This document shows, piece after piece, positions 16,801-25,495 of a stretch of DNA of 64,000 nucleotides. The stretch lies in the NCBI GenBank assembly GCA_016871715.1, contig VHCO01000015.1:1-64000 (forward strand), written 5' to 3'. The translations under genes and the position numbers were made by a program. The notes under the pieces are model-generated. The model was given only the letters and a program-made list of their open reading frames with translations, searched no databases and was not told the DNA's origin. The first letter of the stretch is position 1. Every line of letters begins with the position of its first letter. Source of the DNA: Verrucomicrobiota bacterium (GTDB lineage: Bacteria; Verrucomicrobiota; Verrucomicrobiia; Limisphaerales; J093).

Positions 16801-19800
16801 CGAACGCCCCGGCCTGCTCCTCAACCCGTGGGCCCGGCACGACACCGACACCCAGGCGGAATTCGTCGCCGACGGCACCGCCTACGCCAGTCGTGCGGCG
16901 AGCCTGCCCATGGCGGCGGCACCTGCGGCGCCCCCGGACGCCCAGGTCGCGGAACCGCCCGAGGGCTACACCTCGCTCGACTTCCTCCAACAACCCGCCG
17001 TCCTGTTGCTCAATCTCGTTCCCGAGAAGAACGGACACCTCCGCATCCTGCGGTTGGAACTCAAGGGTAAACCCCACCTGCGCATCCTGGCCGTAGACCC
17101 GTTGAGCTCGACCCTGACCCACGCCTTCCTCGAAGACTCCCCCCTCGAGACCCGCGAACTGCGCTTGGTCGCCAACCTCGACCCGGCCCAGACCTATGCC
17201 GAGCAGAAACGCGTCACGCCGCTGCCGGCACAGGGTCGGATCGAGATCGCCGACGTGACCACCAGCCGCTTCGAGACCTACGACACCGTCGCCAAGGCCT
17301 ATCGTCTGCTCGCCACCCTCAGCGGTAACCCGACCTTCGCTGAGTTCGATTTCGTGGCGCGCTGGCCGGACTTGAGCCCGGCCGACAAGCAACGCCAATA
17401 CTCGAAGTACGCCTGTCACGAGCTGAGCTTCTTTCTCTTCCACAAAGACTCCGAATTCTTCCGCGCCGTGGTCGCGCCTTACCTGGCGAACAAGAAGGAC
17501 AAAACCTTCCTGGACCGCTGGCTCTTGAACCAAGACCTCGAGGCTGACCTCGAACCGTGGCGGTTCGGCCGGCTCAACGCCTTCGAGCAGATCCTCCTCA
17601 GCCAACGACTCCGCGCCCAGCGGGACTCCCTCACCCGCGACGTCCGCGAGCGCGCCGAACTGATCCCGCCCAACCTCGAGGACTCCAACCGCCGCTTCGA
17701 CACGGCCGTGCAGACCAGCGCGTTGGAGACCGACGAAGGCCTGCGCGGCGCCATCCGTGAACTGCGCCAAGAGCACGAAAAAGACAAGGCCGTCGGGTAC
17801 GGCCTCAGGCCGGCTTCGGCCGCCGCCGCACCCGTGCCACCACCCGTCGAACTCGCGGGCGAAGCGCGCCGAGGCATCGCCCTCGCCCTAGCCGACCGCC
17901 TCGAAAGGCTCGGCGCCCAGCCGAAAAGCGCCCCAGAACCCGCAGCGAAACCGGTGCCAGCACCCGAGGAGGCGCACCCCCAGCGCTTGCGCCAGCGCGA
18001 CGCGGCCGACCTCGATGCCCGCCTGGGTGAGCAGGTCGTGGAACGGTTCTTTGCCGGCGCAGCCCTCGGGCGTGAGCAGGCGCGCCGTTTCTTCCAGAAG
18101 CTCGACTCAACCAAGGAATGGGCCGAAAACAACTACTACCACCTCCCCATCGAACAGCAGCTCGCCGACTTGGTCACCGTGAACGAATTCTGGGCCGACT
18201 ACGCCCGGCACGACGGCACCACGCCCTTCCTCTCGCCCGCCTTCCCCCAAGCCACCCGCAACTTCACCGAGATGATGCTCGCCCTGGCCGTCCTCGACCT
18301 GCCCTTCGCCGCCGGCCCGCACCAGGAACAGCTCGACGGTCGGCGCTACGCCCTCGAGGTCCGCTCGCCAGCGGTGGTCTTTCATCGCGAGATCCGCCAG
18401 GCCGCCAAGTCGATGGAACCCGGCGGCATGCTCGTCGCACAGCACTTTTTCCGCGCCGACGACCGTTACCTTCACCAGAACAACGAACGCTTCGACAAGT
18501 ACGTGACAGACGAATTCCTGCCGCACGTCGTCTATGGCGCGCAGGTGGTCCTCACCAACCCGACCGGTAACCGCCAAAAGCTGGAGGTGCTCCTCGAGAT
18601 CCCGCGCGGCGCGATCCCGGTGAACAACGGTTTCTACACGCGCGGCGTCTATGTGGCCCTCGAACCCTACAGCACCCAGACCCTCGAGTATTCCTTCTAT
18701 TTTCCAGTCACAGGCAGCTATCCCCATTACCCGGTCAGCGTGGCGCGACATGACGAGGTCGTGGCCGCCGCGGCGCCCTTCGTCTTCAATGTGGTCGAAC
18801 GCCTGACGCAAATCGACAAGACCTCCTGGCCGTGGCTCTCCCAGAACGGCAGTCCGGAGGAACTCCTCGCCTTCCTCGACCGAGCCAACCTTTACCGGTT
18901 GGACCTCGGCGAAATCGCCTGGCGCATGCAGGAGCGCGATTCCTTCAAGCAGATCGTCGCCCGGCTCGAAGCCCGCCATCTCTACCACGACACCCTCTGG
19001 TCCTACGGCATCCGGCACGATGACCCCGCCACGATCCGCGCCTTCCTGCGGCACTGCTCCTTTGCCGACCGCTGCGGCCTTTACCTGGTGTCGCCCTTGC
19101 TCGATCTGAAGCCGGTCGAGCGCCTCACTTACCAGCACCTCGAGTACGCTCCGTTAGTCAACCCGCGCACCCATCAACTCGGCCCCAAACGCACCATCTT
19201 AAACAACGCGTTGCGCGAGCAGTACCAGCGCCTCCTCAAGGTGCTCAGCTACAAGGCCGCCTTGACCGACCCCGACGAACTGGCCGTCGCTTACTACCTC
19301 ACTCTCCAAGATCGCGTCGCCGAAGCGCTCGACTGGTACGCGCGCGTCGATCGCACCGCCGTTCCCGAACAACTCCAGTGCGATTACCTCGCCGCTTACC
19401 TTGCCCTGTACCGCGGCGATGTCGCAACAGCGCGCCAACTCGCCCAAGCCCATGCCACCGAGGGTGTCGACCGCTGGCGCAACCGCTTCGCCCAAGTGCT
19501 CAATTACCTCGATGAAATCCGGGGCGGCGCAGCCGCGGCGGCCAACCAGGATGACCGCGACCAAGCCCAGGGCACCCTGGCGGCCACCGAACCAGCCCTC
19601 GAATTGGCGGTCGAGGCGGGTTCGATCCGGCTCGACTACCGCAACCTCCAGGGCTGCACGCTGAACTTCTACCCCATGGACATCGAGCTCCTCTTCTCGC
19701 GCAGTCCCTTCCTGCAAGACGGCGCTGAGCAGTGCTCGTTCATCCGGCCTGTGGCGAGCCAGTCGGTCGAGTTCACGGCTGGCCAGGACACCTGCTCGGT

Positions 19801-20164
19801 CGAACTCCCCAAGGAATTCCGGACCAAGAACGTGATGGTCGAAGCGGTGGCCGCGGGTCTGCGCCACACCCAGGCTTACTACGCCAACACCCTCAAAGTT
19901 CAAATGATCGAGGCCTATGGCCAGTTGGCGGTTACCCACGCCGAGTCGCGCCAGCCAGTCCCGGCTGTCTACGTCAAGATCTACGCCAAGTTCCCGCGCG
20001 GTGAGGTCAAATTCTTCAAGGACGGTTACACCGACCTCCGTGGCCGGTTCGACTACGCCTCCCTTAACACCGACGTACTCGACCGCGCCGAGCGCTTGGC
20101 GCTGCTCATCTTGAGCGACCAATTCGGCGCCGTCGTCCGCGAGGCTGCCCCACCGAAACGGTGA
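13808..20164 (+). CDS. giant secreted protein of unknown function (2118 aa)
   Basis: This is a single uninterrupted 2118-codon gene. Residues 1-20 are a signal peptide (MKTNWLVCSAVVLTASLSAQ) so the protein is exported. There are no further membrane helices and few cysteines. The N-terminal ~500 residues are helical and Arg/Leu/Glu-rich; several regions then alternate predicted beta-sandwich-like modules. An Ala/Pro-rich linker lies near residues 1335-1395. The C-terminal ~100 residues (VTHAESRQPVPAVYVKIYAK followed by FKDGYTDLRGRFDYASLNTD) resemble a carboxypeptidase-regulatory or macroglobulin-type beta domain. The overall plan recalls alpha-2-macroglobulin-like or giant MG-domain proteins, but no thioester motif (CxEQ) is seen, so no function is assigned. 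It stands alone; repeat copy A follows directly. Confidence 0.85.
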   Translation: MKTNWLVCSAVVLTASLSAQEIGYLETFSLATDRETALRELVPGTDDYFYYHALQAQSTAQRERFQEVIDRWIRERNGQVTDAARELLNRQALLDYERDPQKTLEYLREQLDLRFDHARKTGERRSDAPSQFDNALIRPETLLERALAEERGHLERLENGGLELVARSSLTGDQRRNLLARLQRPDYPGLVDLIVADLKHRDSRGFGSLEIHKRLTLAQLEDLIAKEPGLRNQTALVNAYLPKLAPPNEVELATDPEARQAYLERVWAFAKTLDPVHNSLKAHVLYHRLRHDQQAGVYDRDRFLEYVKLPRDVYYLRDEIRQQLPRGDHLARLDRGFGLLSLPTIANEEPLVRDFLAHFFHKAANYDEYRPWIRDDFLKRVFAESKIVQGVGDPQQWAPLLAPEEYQRLKERVDLEFAPDNPDRFGIDAPVQLAAFVKHVAVLIVKVYEINTLNYYRQNAQPLNLALNLDGLVASFERRFEYSEPPERRVRRTFDFPELDRRGAYVIELIGNGKSSRALVQKGWLGVLQEVTPAGHAFTVLDEAGRRLADARAWLAGREFTPGPEGRILVAFTTAPKSETLVVYQGGFAWLVRFEHLAETYELNAGIYVDRESLIRREKAQVIVRPVLRINGRPTSLELLEEPRLVLQSVDLTGIATAKELSGLNLREDAESVSEFLVPENAVSLTVTLKARIQNLSQNRKQNLAGSATFTLNGIERSQAVQDLHVSRTQAGYVVELRGKNGEPRPGEPLACAFKHRWFREEVHAALQTDPQGRAWLGPLAGIERFRIKEPAGREHTWVTARGACAYPAALHGRAGETLRVPLVFQSSDPLKEMSLLEVRGGQFVRDWHDALALDSGFIELRDLPAGDYSLFLEFDNREIAVRLTQGEDRDGFTGSPRRALERPRLAPLQVSGVAVGADAVEIQLAHATAFTRVHILASRYLPAYDLFAKLGFTGAPELLEQKWRPAQTFYESGRDIGDEYRYILDRQRAQKFPGNMLERPGLLLNPWARHDTDTQAEFVADGTAYASRAASLPMAAAPAAPPDAQVAEPPEGYTSLDFLQQPAVLLLNLVPEKNGHLRILRLELKGKPHLRILAVDPLSSTLTHAFLEDSPLETRELRLVANLDPAQTYAEQKRVTPLPAQGRIEIADVTTSRFETYDTVAKAYRLLATLSGNPTFAEFDFVARWPDLSPADKQRQYSKYACHELSFFLFHKDSEFFRAVVAPYLANKKDKTFLDRWLLNQDLEADLEPWRFGRLNAFEQILLSQRLRAQRDSLTRDVRERAELIPPNLEDSNRRFDTAVQTSALETDEGLRGAIRELRQEHEKDKAVGYGLRPASAAAAPVPPPVELAGEARRGIALALADRLERLGAQPKSAPEPAAKPVPAPEEAHPQRLRQRDAADLDARLGEQVVERFFAGAALGREQARRFFQKLDSTKEWAENNYYHLPIEQQLADLVTVNEFWADYARHDGTTPFLSPAFPQATRNFTEMMLALAVLDLPFAAGPHQEQLDGRRYALEVRSPAVVFHREIRQAAKSMEPGGMLVAQHFFRADDRYLHQNNERFDKYVTDEFLPHVVYGAQVVLTNPTGNRQKLEVLLEIPRGAIPVNNGFYTRGVYVALEPYSTQTLEYSFYFPVTGSYPHYPVSVARHDEVVAAAAPFVFNVVERLTQIDKTSWPWLSQNGSPEELLAFLDRANLYRLDLGEIAWRMQERDSFKQIVARLEARHLYHDTLWSYGIRHDDPATIRAFLRHCSFADRCGLYLVSPLLDLKPVERLTYQHLEYAPLVNPRTHQLGPKRTILNNALREQYQRLLKVLSYKAALTDPDELAVAYYLTLQDRVAEALDWYARVDRTAVPEQLQCDYLAAYLALYRGDVATARQLAQAHATEGVDRWRNRFAQVLNYLDEIRGGAAAAANQDDRDQAQGTLAATEPALELAVEAGSIRLDYRNLQGCTLNFYPMDIELLFSRSPFLQDGAEQCSFIRPVASQSVEFTAGQDTCSVELPKEFRTKNVMVEAVAAGLRHTQAYYANTLKVQMIEAYGQLAVTHAESRQPVPAVYVKIYAKFPRGEVKFFKDGYTDLRGRFDYASLNTDVLDRAERLALLILSDQFGAVVREAAPPKR

Positions 20165-20547
20165 GGCAGCGCCGCCTGGGTCCTCCACCTCCATCCACCT
20201 CCATCCACCTCCAGTGAGGCAGCGTCTCGGCACGCAGCTCGGGCTCCGGCGCCAGGGGCACGCGGGCAGGATGCCCGCGCACCAAGTCTGGGCTGGCTGT
20301 GACAGCCCCTAAGAACTCGATACCTGCCCGTGAACCGGCAGGTAGGGCCGGACCGCCGGGCCGGCCGCTCGGGCCCGGTGACCTGGTGACCTGCCTGGTT
20401 CGGCGCGCCCAGCGGTCGCGCCATTCACCGGTTCATGGCCCCGTATCAATGCGTGCCAACCCCTTGGCGTCAACCCTTCACCGGAAGAAGTGACGCAACG
20501 ATCTGCTACCCAATGACATACTATTCCTCAGTTAAGAAGTCGTTGAC
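20165..20547. repeat. long repeat family C, copy A (~383 bp)
   Basis: Nearly the same sequence occurs at 21596-21946 in the same orientation. Both begin GGCAGCGCCGCCTGG, share a CACCTCCATCCA micro-repeat, a CTCGGGCTCCGGCGCCAGGG block, a ACCTGCCCGTGAACCGGCAGGT palindrome and end in an AT-rich module finishing ...AAGTCGTTGAC. It is GC-rich with no gene. The two copies bracket the lysoplasmalogenase-like gene. Confidence 0.9.
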
Positions 20548-20802
20548 AGAACTCGCTCCGGCCACCCGGCGGACCCGCCCAGGAGGACCGTTCTCTTGCC
20601 CCCCTTGCCCGTGCCGCGTCACGCCCGGACTTCTTCCATTCCCTGGGCACGGGAGTCCCTGGCGTCTGTTCCAGTCTTCCGAGGCCGGTTAGCTGCGGAA
20701 TTGTCTGGTGGATCATGCCCCGCTGTCGGAACAATTCGCTCCATCCGTTTCGCCGATGACGGTCGACGAAGTCCGGCAGGTGGTTCAGGTGGACAGAACC
20801 TG

Positions 20803-21519
20803 ATGCAAGGAAATCGCGTTAAATCTTATGTGTGCGGGCTGCTGGCGGCCTGGACAGGCCTCTGCGTGGCGACGATGCTCGTGCGCCGAGCCCTGCATTT
20901 GGATACCCAGGCCCGATTGCTGCTGATGGCGGCTTCCACCGGCTTCGTGCTGATCGCCGCCGTTGGAGGAGCCCATCGCCGCAACTCCGGACGGTTCATG
21001 CTAATGGGCCTGATCTTCTGCTGGTTGGGCGATTACTTGGGGCCGAGTTTCTTCCTTGCCAGTTTGGTCGCCTTCCTTCTGGCCCACGTGTGTTTTCTGG
21101 CGGCTTTCTGGTCGCGCGGGATCGAATGGGGGAGGTTCCTGGCCTCACTGGGGGGCCTGCTGTTGGTGGGATGCGGCGTGGGCGTTTGGCTCTTACCCCA
21201 CGTTACCGCTGAGCTTCGGCCGCCCGTAGTGATTTACATGATGGTCATCACCTTGATGGTGGCCTTCGCCGTAAGTGTGCGTGCAGGGAACGGTCGGATC
21301 GTCATCCTCCTTGGTGCTGTGTTGTTCTACGTATCGGACCTTTTCGTGGCTCGATGGAAATTCGTGTCCCCCGACTCGATCAACGCCTTCTTCTGTTACC
21401 CTCTGTACTATGCCGCCTGTGTACTCCTGGCTTTCAGCGTGCTTCTAGGCCAGGCCGGGACAAACCGAACCTCCGAGTTGGCTGGGTCCTTGCACCAGCA
21501 TAGAGAGCGTGAGACATGA
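20803..21519 (+). CDS. lysoplasmalogenase-like (YhhN/TMEM86 family) membrane protein
   Basis: Starting from the ATG at 20803 the product is 238 aa with about eight hydrophobic segments (e.g. VCGLLAAWTGLCVATML, GLIFCWLGDYLG, ASLVAFLLAHVCFLAAF, LLGAVLFYVSDLFVARWKF). The conserved polar-aromatic pattern CWLGDYLG...HVCFLAAF and ...VLFYVSDLFVAR resembles the YhhN/TMEM86 family, whose characterised members hydrolyse the vinyl-ether bond of lysoplasmalogens. The frame is open upstream to 20596 but that part is not protein-like. It is bracketed by two direct copies of repeat family C. Confidence 0.7.
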   Translation: MQGNRVKSYVCGLLAAWTGLCVATMLVRRALHLDTQARLLLMAASTGFVLIAAVGGAHRRNSGRFMLMGLIFCWLGDYLGPSFFLASLVAFLLAHVCFLAAFWSRGIEWGRFLASLGGLLLVGCGVGVWLLPHVTAELRPPVVIYMMVITLMVAFAVSVRAGNGRIVILLGAVLFYVSDLFVARWKFVSPDSINAFFCYPLYYAACVLLAFSVLLGQAGTNRTSELAGSLHQHRERET

Positions 21520-21595
21520 TGGAATCGATGTGTATCGCTGTGTATCGCTCATGCAGAATGCATGGGCCACTGAGAAAACGTCTCGGGCAGCGCCG

Positions 21596-21946
21596 CCTGG
21601 CTCTTCCACCTCCATCCATCCACCTCCAGTGAGGCAGCGTCTCGGCACGGAGCTCGGGCTCCGGCGCCAGGGGCACGCGGGCAGGATGCCCCCGCACCAA
21701 ATCTGGGGTGGCTGCGACAGCCCCTAAGAACTCGATACCTGCCCGTGAACCGGCAGGTAGGGCCGGACCGCCGGGCCGGCCGCTCGGGCTCGGTGACCTG
21801 CCTCGTTCGGCGCGCCCAGCGGTCGCGCCCCACCGTTCATCAACCCCATGCGCGCCAACCACCTTGGCGTCAACACTTCCCCGGAAGCAGTGCCGCAACG
21901 ATCCGCTCCCCGTGATATAAAATTCTTCAGGTGAAAAGTCGTTGAC
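21596..21946. repeat. long repeat family C, copy B (~351 bp)
   Basis: The second direct copy of the family C repeat differs from copy A by small indels and substitutions. It ends in the same kind of AT-rich module (TATAAAATTCTTCAGGTG, then AAGTCGTTGAC). It lies downstream of the lysoplasmalogenase-like gene. Confidence 0.9.
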
Positions 21947-22208
21947 GCGGCGGTGTGGGCACTAATTCTCCTTGTCTCCAACTCCCGAAAGAGGGATAAG
22001 CAAGGTCAATCAGGCGAGACCGGCGAGAGGATGTCTTGCCTGGAGCGCGAGCGAAAGCCCATCGGAATCGCCCCGGGCAAACGTGGCGGGCATCGTGACA
22101 GGCCACGAGGGGGGCAGTTTGCTCTTCATCTCCATCCCGACACACATTTCCACTGAAGGGGCGAGCTGTGCGAGTCCCAAACTGATTCCTCCGTAACCCG
22201 GAACAACC
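21947..22208. other. 262-bp intergenic region, nothing recognised
   Basis: No credible gene, RNA or promoter was seen between repeat copy B and the NHL-type pseudogene. Short frames here have no family resemblance. Confidence 0.3.
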
Positions 22209-22804
22209 ATGAACGCATCAACCCAAGACTCAACCATTCTCACCTGCCCCCGGGGCTTTGAAGACACCCCCCGCCCTCCAACACCTGCGCGTCCTATCCC
22301 GATCCCGGGTCGGGCGCGGTGTTTCTGCCGCGCCGCCATGTGTTGGGGATTGCCAGGCCTGCTGCTGGCCATGAGCTCGGCCGCCTACGCCCAGAGCGCT
22401 TACACGCCCTACAGCTTCAGCACGTTGGCGGGCTTAGCGGGGGGCAGTGGCAGAGCGGACGGGACGGCCGGCGCGGCGCGGTTCGACAAGCCCTCAGGCG
22501 TGGCGGTGGACGGCGCGGGCAGCGTCTATGTAGCGGACTCATCCAACGACACGATCCGGAAGGGCGCGTGGGCACCCCCCCCACGGGTATCATCATCCCG
22601 GAGAGTGCCCGGTTTGACGCCGGCCAGTTCGGGTTCAGCATCACTGGCCCGGTCGGCCAGGATGTCATCGTGGAGAGCACAATGACTCTGCCGGACGGTT
22701 GGACCCCCATCTGGACCAACACGCTGGGCAGCGGCCCACTCTTTTTCAGCGATCCACAGTCCGCCACTGAGGAAAAGTGCTATTACCGGGTGCGGCTGCC
22801 ATGA
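22209..22804 (+). pseudogene. NHL-repeat secreted protein, collapsed and frameshifted
   Basis: The first part has a signal-peptide-like segment (MCWGLPGLLLAMSSAAYAQS, from 22338) and one NHL repeat (FDKPSGVAVDGAGSVYVADS). Homologues normally carry several NHL repeats; here the frame jumps straight to the C-terminal domain. That domain (TGIIIPESARFDAGQFGFSI ... CYYRVRLP) is in a different frame. The shift lies at a run of 8 C at 22575-22582; one extra C would restore one ~198-aa frame. So the gene has lost its repeats by internal deletion and then acquired, or been read with, a homopolymer indel. Confidence 0.7.
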
Positions 22805-22957
22805 GGGCCACCTGCCGCTGTTCTGGGCATCTGCGGGCGCAGCCTGCCTCCGCAAGGAGGTTAGGCGATGTCCGGCGGGGCCAAGGAGGCCGGCGGCGTC
22901 TATCGTCCCCGGCACCCGTTCCTGTCTGAGCACGCTCCGCACACGTCGAAAGAGCAA

Positions 22958-24571
22958 ATGCCTATCAGTCACATCTCCCGGCGAGAATGGTTGAAGGCCG
23001 CTGCCGCGGCCGGTCTGACAGCGGCAACTGGAACCGTAGTCTCAGTCAGGGCGAATGGCGCTGAACGTGGCGAACTGGGCGTGCTTGACGTCGGCTCGCG
23101 GCTCGAGCTGTTTGTCGACGACTTCCTGATCGATCGTCTCGTCGGAAAGGCCGAACGGCGGCTGTGCCCTCCTGAACCGCAAGAGATCGCCTTGGTTCAC
23201 GATGCGCCGTGGGAAGGCAGCGGCAGTGGGTATCACAGCGTGTTTCAAGACGGTCCGCTCTATCGACTGTACTACAAAGCATGGCACCTGGATGTGTCGA
23301 CGGGCAAACTGAAATCGGATGCGCACCCGCTCTACTGCTGCTACGCGGAGAGCGAGGACGGGATCCGCTGGCGCAAACCGGAACTCGGACTCCACAACTT
23401 CCGAGGCTCCAAAGCGAACAACATCGTGCTGACCAGCGACAGTATCGGCGACGTGAATCAGGACGCCGGACATATTGCGGTGTTCAAGGATGAGAACCCG
23501 AACTGCCCGGCCGAGGCGAAGTACAAGGCCATTGTCCGGTCTCGCGCACCGCACGGTCTGCTAGCCTTCGGATCGCCCGACGGACTGCACTGGTCGCCCC
23601 TGTCCGATCGGCCGGTGATCACCGACGGCGCGTTCGACTCCCAGAACCTCGCTTTCTGGGATCCCGTCCGAGGCCAATACCGGGCTTATTGGCGCATCTT
23701 CACCGGGGGTGGCACGAGCGGAAAGGAATGGAAGCCTCGAGGCCACCGCGCCATCCGCACGGCGACCTCGAAGGACTTTCTTAACTGGTCCCAACAGGCA
23801 GACCTGGAGTACGCCGACTCGCCCGTCGAGCATCTCTACACCAATCAGGTGAAGCCGTACCATCGCGCCCCGCACATCTTCATCGGTTTCCCGACACGTT
23901 ACGTCGAGCGCGGCTGGTCCGATTCGATGCGCGCGTTGCCGGAGTTGGAGCATCGGGAACTGCGTGCTCAGGCGGAGCTGCGTTACGGCACAGCGCTCAC
24001 AGAAGCACTCCTCATGACAAGCCGCGACGGCGTATTCTTTCGGCGATGGAATGAAGCCTTCCTCCGCCCCGGCCGGGAGCGGCCTGGAACTTGGAACTAC
24101 GGCCAGCAGTACGTCGCCTGGCACCTCGTGGAGACGAAATCGCCTTGGGAAGGCGCGCCCAACGAACTGTCACTCTACGCCGGCGAGAGTTACTGGACGG
24201 CTCCCGGCAGCGCGCTGCGACGCTACACGCTGCGGCTCGACGGCTTCGTCTCCGTTTCCGCACCCATGAGCGGCGGCGAACTGGTGACCAAGCCTCTGCG
24301 ATTCGACGGGGACCGACTGCGCCTCAACTTCTCCACCTCAGCCGCTGGCTCGCTGCGCGTCGAACTTCAGGATGCGCAAGGGAGCGCCATCGAGGGCTAC
24401 GCGCTGTCGGAGGGCCCGCCCCTGTTCGGTGACGCGATCGATCGGGTGGTTTCGTGGAGGAGCACGAGTGACGTGTCAAAGCTCGCCGGGATGCCGGTTC
24501 GTCTGAGGTTCGTCCTGCAAGACGCCGATTTGTACGCGTTTCGTTTCGCGCACGCGAGTGCAACGGGTTAG
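22958..24571 (+). CDS. Tat-exported glycoside-hydrolase-like five-bladed propeller protein
   Basis: This 537-aa protein has a Tat signal (ISRREWLKAAAAAGLTAATG), so it should be exported folded. The mature part looks like a beta-fructosidase/GH43-GH32-type propeller: YHSVFQDGPLYRLYYKAW, CYAESEDGIRWRKPELG, LAFWDPVRGQYRAYWRIF, RTATSKDFLNWSQ, LLMTSRDGVFFRRWNEAF, with a C-terminal beta-sandwich (LNFSTSAAGSLRVELQDAQG). Acidic residues in the repeated D-G-x-x-W blades are consistent with sugar binding. The sugar and even catalysis are not established; many such proteins are annotated only as hypothetical glycosidase-like. The frame is open from 22868, but the Tat motif favours 22958. Confidence 0.7.
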   Translation: MPISHISRREWLKAAAAAGLTAATGTVVSVRANGAERGELGVLDVGSRLELFVDDFLIDRLVGKAERRLCPPEPQEIALVHDAPWEGSGSGYHSVFQDGPLYRLYYKAWHLDVSTGKLKSDAHPLYCCYAESEDGIRWRKPELGLHNFRGSKANNIVLTSDSIGDVNQDAGHIAVFKDENPNCPAEAKYKAIVRSRAPHGLLAFGSPDGLHWSPLSDRPVITDGAFDSQNLAFWDPVRGQYRAYWRIFTGGGTSGKEWKPRGHRAIRTATSKDFLNWSQQADLEYADSPVEHLYTNQVKPYHRAPHIFIGFPTRYVERGWSDSMRALPELEHRELRAQAELRYGTALTEALLMTSRDGVFFRRWNEAFLRPGRERPGTWNYGQQYVAWHLVETKSPWEGAPNELSLYAGESYWTAPGSALRRYTLRLDGFVSVSAPMSGGELVTKPLRFDGDRLRLNFSTSAAGSLRVELQDAQGSAIEGYALSEGPPLFGDAIDRVVSWRSTSDVSKLAGMPVRLRFVLQDADLYAFRFAHASATG

Positions 24572-24679
24572 GTCTTCTGATTTCTGTATTGCCGCGGCGA
24601 ATCAACGTGGGCGACCATGGTCGAGGCCATGGCCGCGGGCCTCCGCTCCTGGCCTTTCGCTGCTCTGGGCGCTAACCTC

Positions 24680-25100
24680 TCGATACCCCGGAATGGTGGC
24701 TTGGTGCCCAGGCGACGGCGACACGCTGGACGTGTTGGGACAGAACCACGCCAACGTCGCAGGCGCCCGTGGGGTCTGTCGGCCGGCACTCGCGGTCGAC
24801 CTTGCGGCGGCCCTCATGGATGGGCAGGTGCGACTCTCGTGGCTGTCGCACCCCGGTTGGCGCTACCAGCTTCAATCGGCCACCGCCCTGAGCGCGCCAA
24901 CCCGGGAAGACGAAGGCGCGGCCCTCCTCGGGACAGGGAGGTTGCTGGTCCGCGAGGTCTCTCCGACCACTCCGCCCTCCGCCAGCGAAGTCCTTCCGGT
25001 TGCAGATCAGCCACAAGCCTCTGGACCAGCCGGCTTGCGGTTCCGGCCGATGCGAACCTAATCCGGTCGGCGCGGTGGTGGCACTTCCCAAAGCCGATAT
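24680..25100 (+). pseudogene. LamG-type secreted protein remnant
   Basis: A first piece (GMVAWCPGDGDTLDVLGQNH) is the opening of a LamG/concanavalin-like domain. It runs directly into a C-terminal piece (VRLSWLSHPGWRYQLQSATA), normally hundreds of residues away. Near 24985 the reading frame shifts again: KSFRLQISHKPLD continues in the +1 frame. Thus the gene has lost its centre and is frameshifted. It lies 3' of the glycosidase-like gene. Confidence 0.5.
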
Positions 25101-25287
25101 TGTGACTATTCTTCTCCAGGCAAGATATTGTTGACAGACAGATCGAATCGACGTCCCCGACTTGAGATCCAGGTCTCCGCGCCCACTCCCGCTCAGCTCC
25201 CTCCTCTCCTCCACCCTTCCCCAGAAACAGTGCCGTAACCACTTGCTACGCAATATAATACTATTCTTCAGTTAAGAAGTCATTGAC
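25081..25287. repeat. two AT-rich junction modules (family E) in tandem, 150 bp apart
   Basis: Two AT-rich patches end in TTGAC: one at about 25095-25138 (ATTCTTCTCCAGGCAAGATA, then TTGTTGACAG) and one at about 25245-25287 (ATAATACTATTCTTCAGTTA, then AGAAGTCATTGAC). The second, with its GC-rich lead (CCAGAAACAGTGCCGTAACC), is the same module that ends both copies of repeat family C. No gene is evident here. Confidence 0.7.
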
Positions 25288-25495
25288 GCCCCATGCCCGT
25301 TCTTCGCCGCTCGCCCCCCCAAACAGCGGCACGCACCACCACCAGCGTGCCGCTGCGGCCTCTGGAGAGTCGGCAGAACGCCTTCCCTTCCTCCCGAGCC
25401 GCGGCGACCAGGAACCAAGTCGTAAACGTGGGGGTGATAGAGGCGGGCGGTTTCCCATCGAGGCAGGATGGCGCGCATGCGCACGAGGCGCCGAG
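25288..25495. other. 208-bp region without assigned gene
   Basis: Minus-strand frames across this stretch give Arg/Gly-rich peptides without a family I can name. They may be a remnant; nothing can be supported. Confidence 0.2.

Noticed and set aside
25288-25495. REP-associated transposase remnant on the minus strand
   Set aside because: A short resemblance was considered, but no catalytic His-x-His or Tyr motif is visible in any frame.
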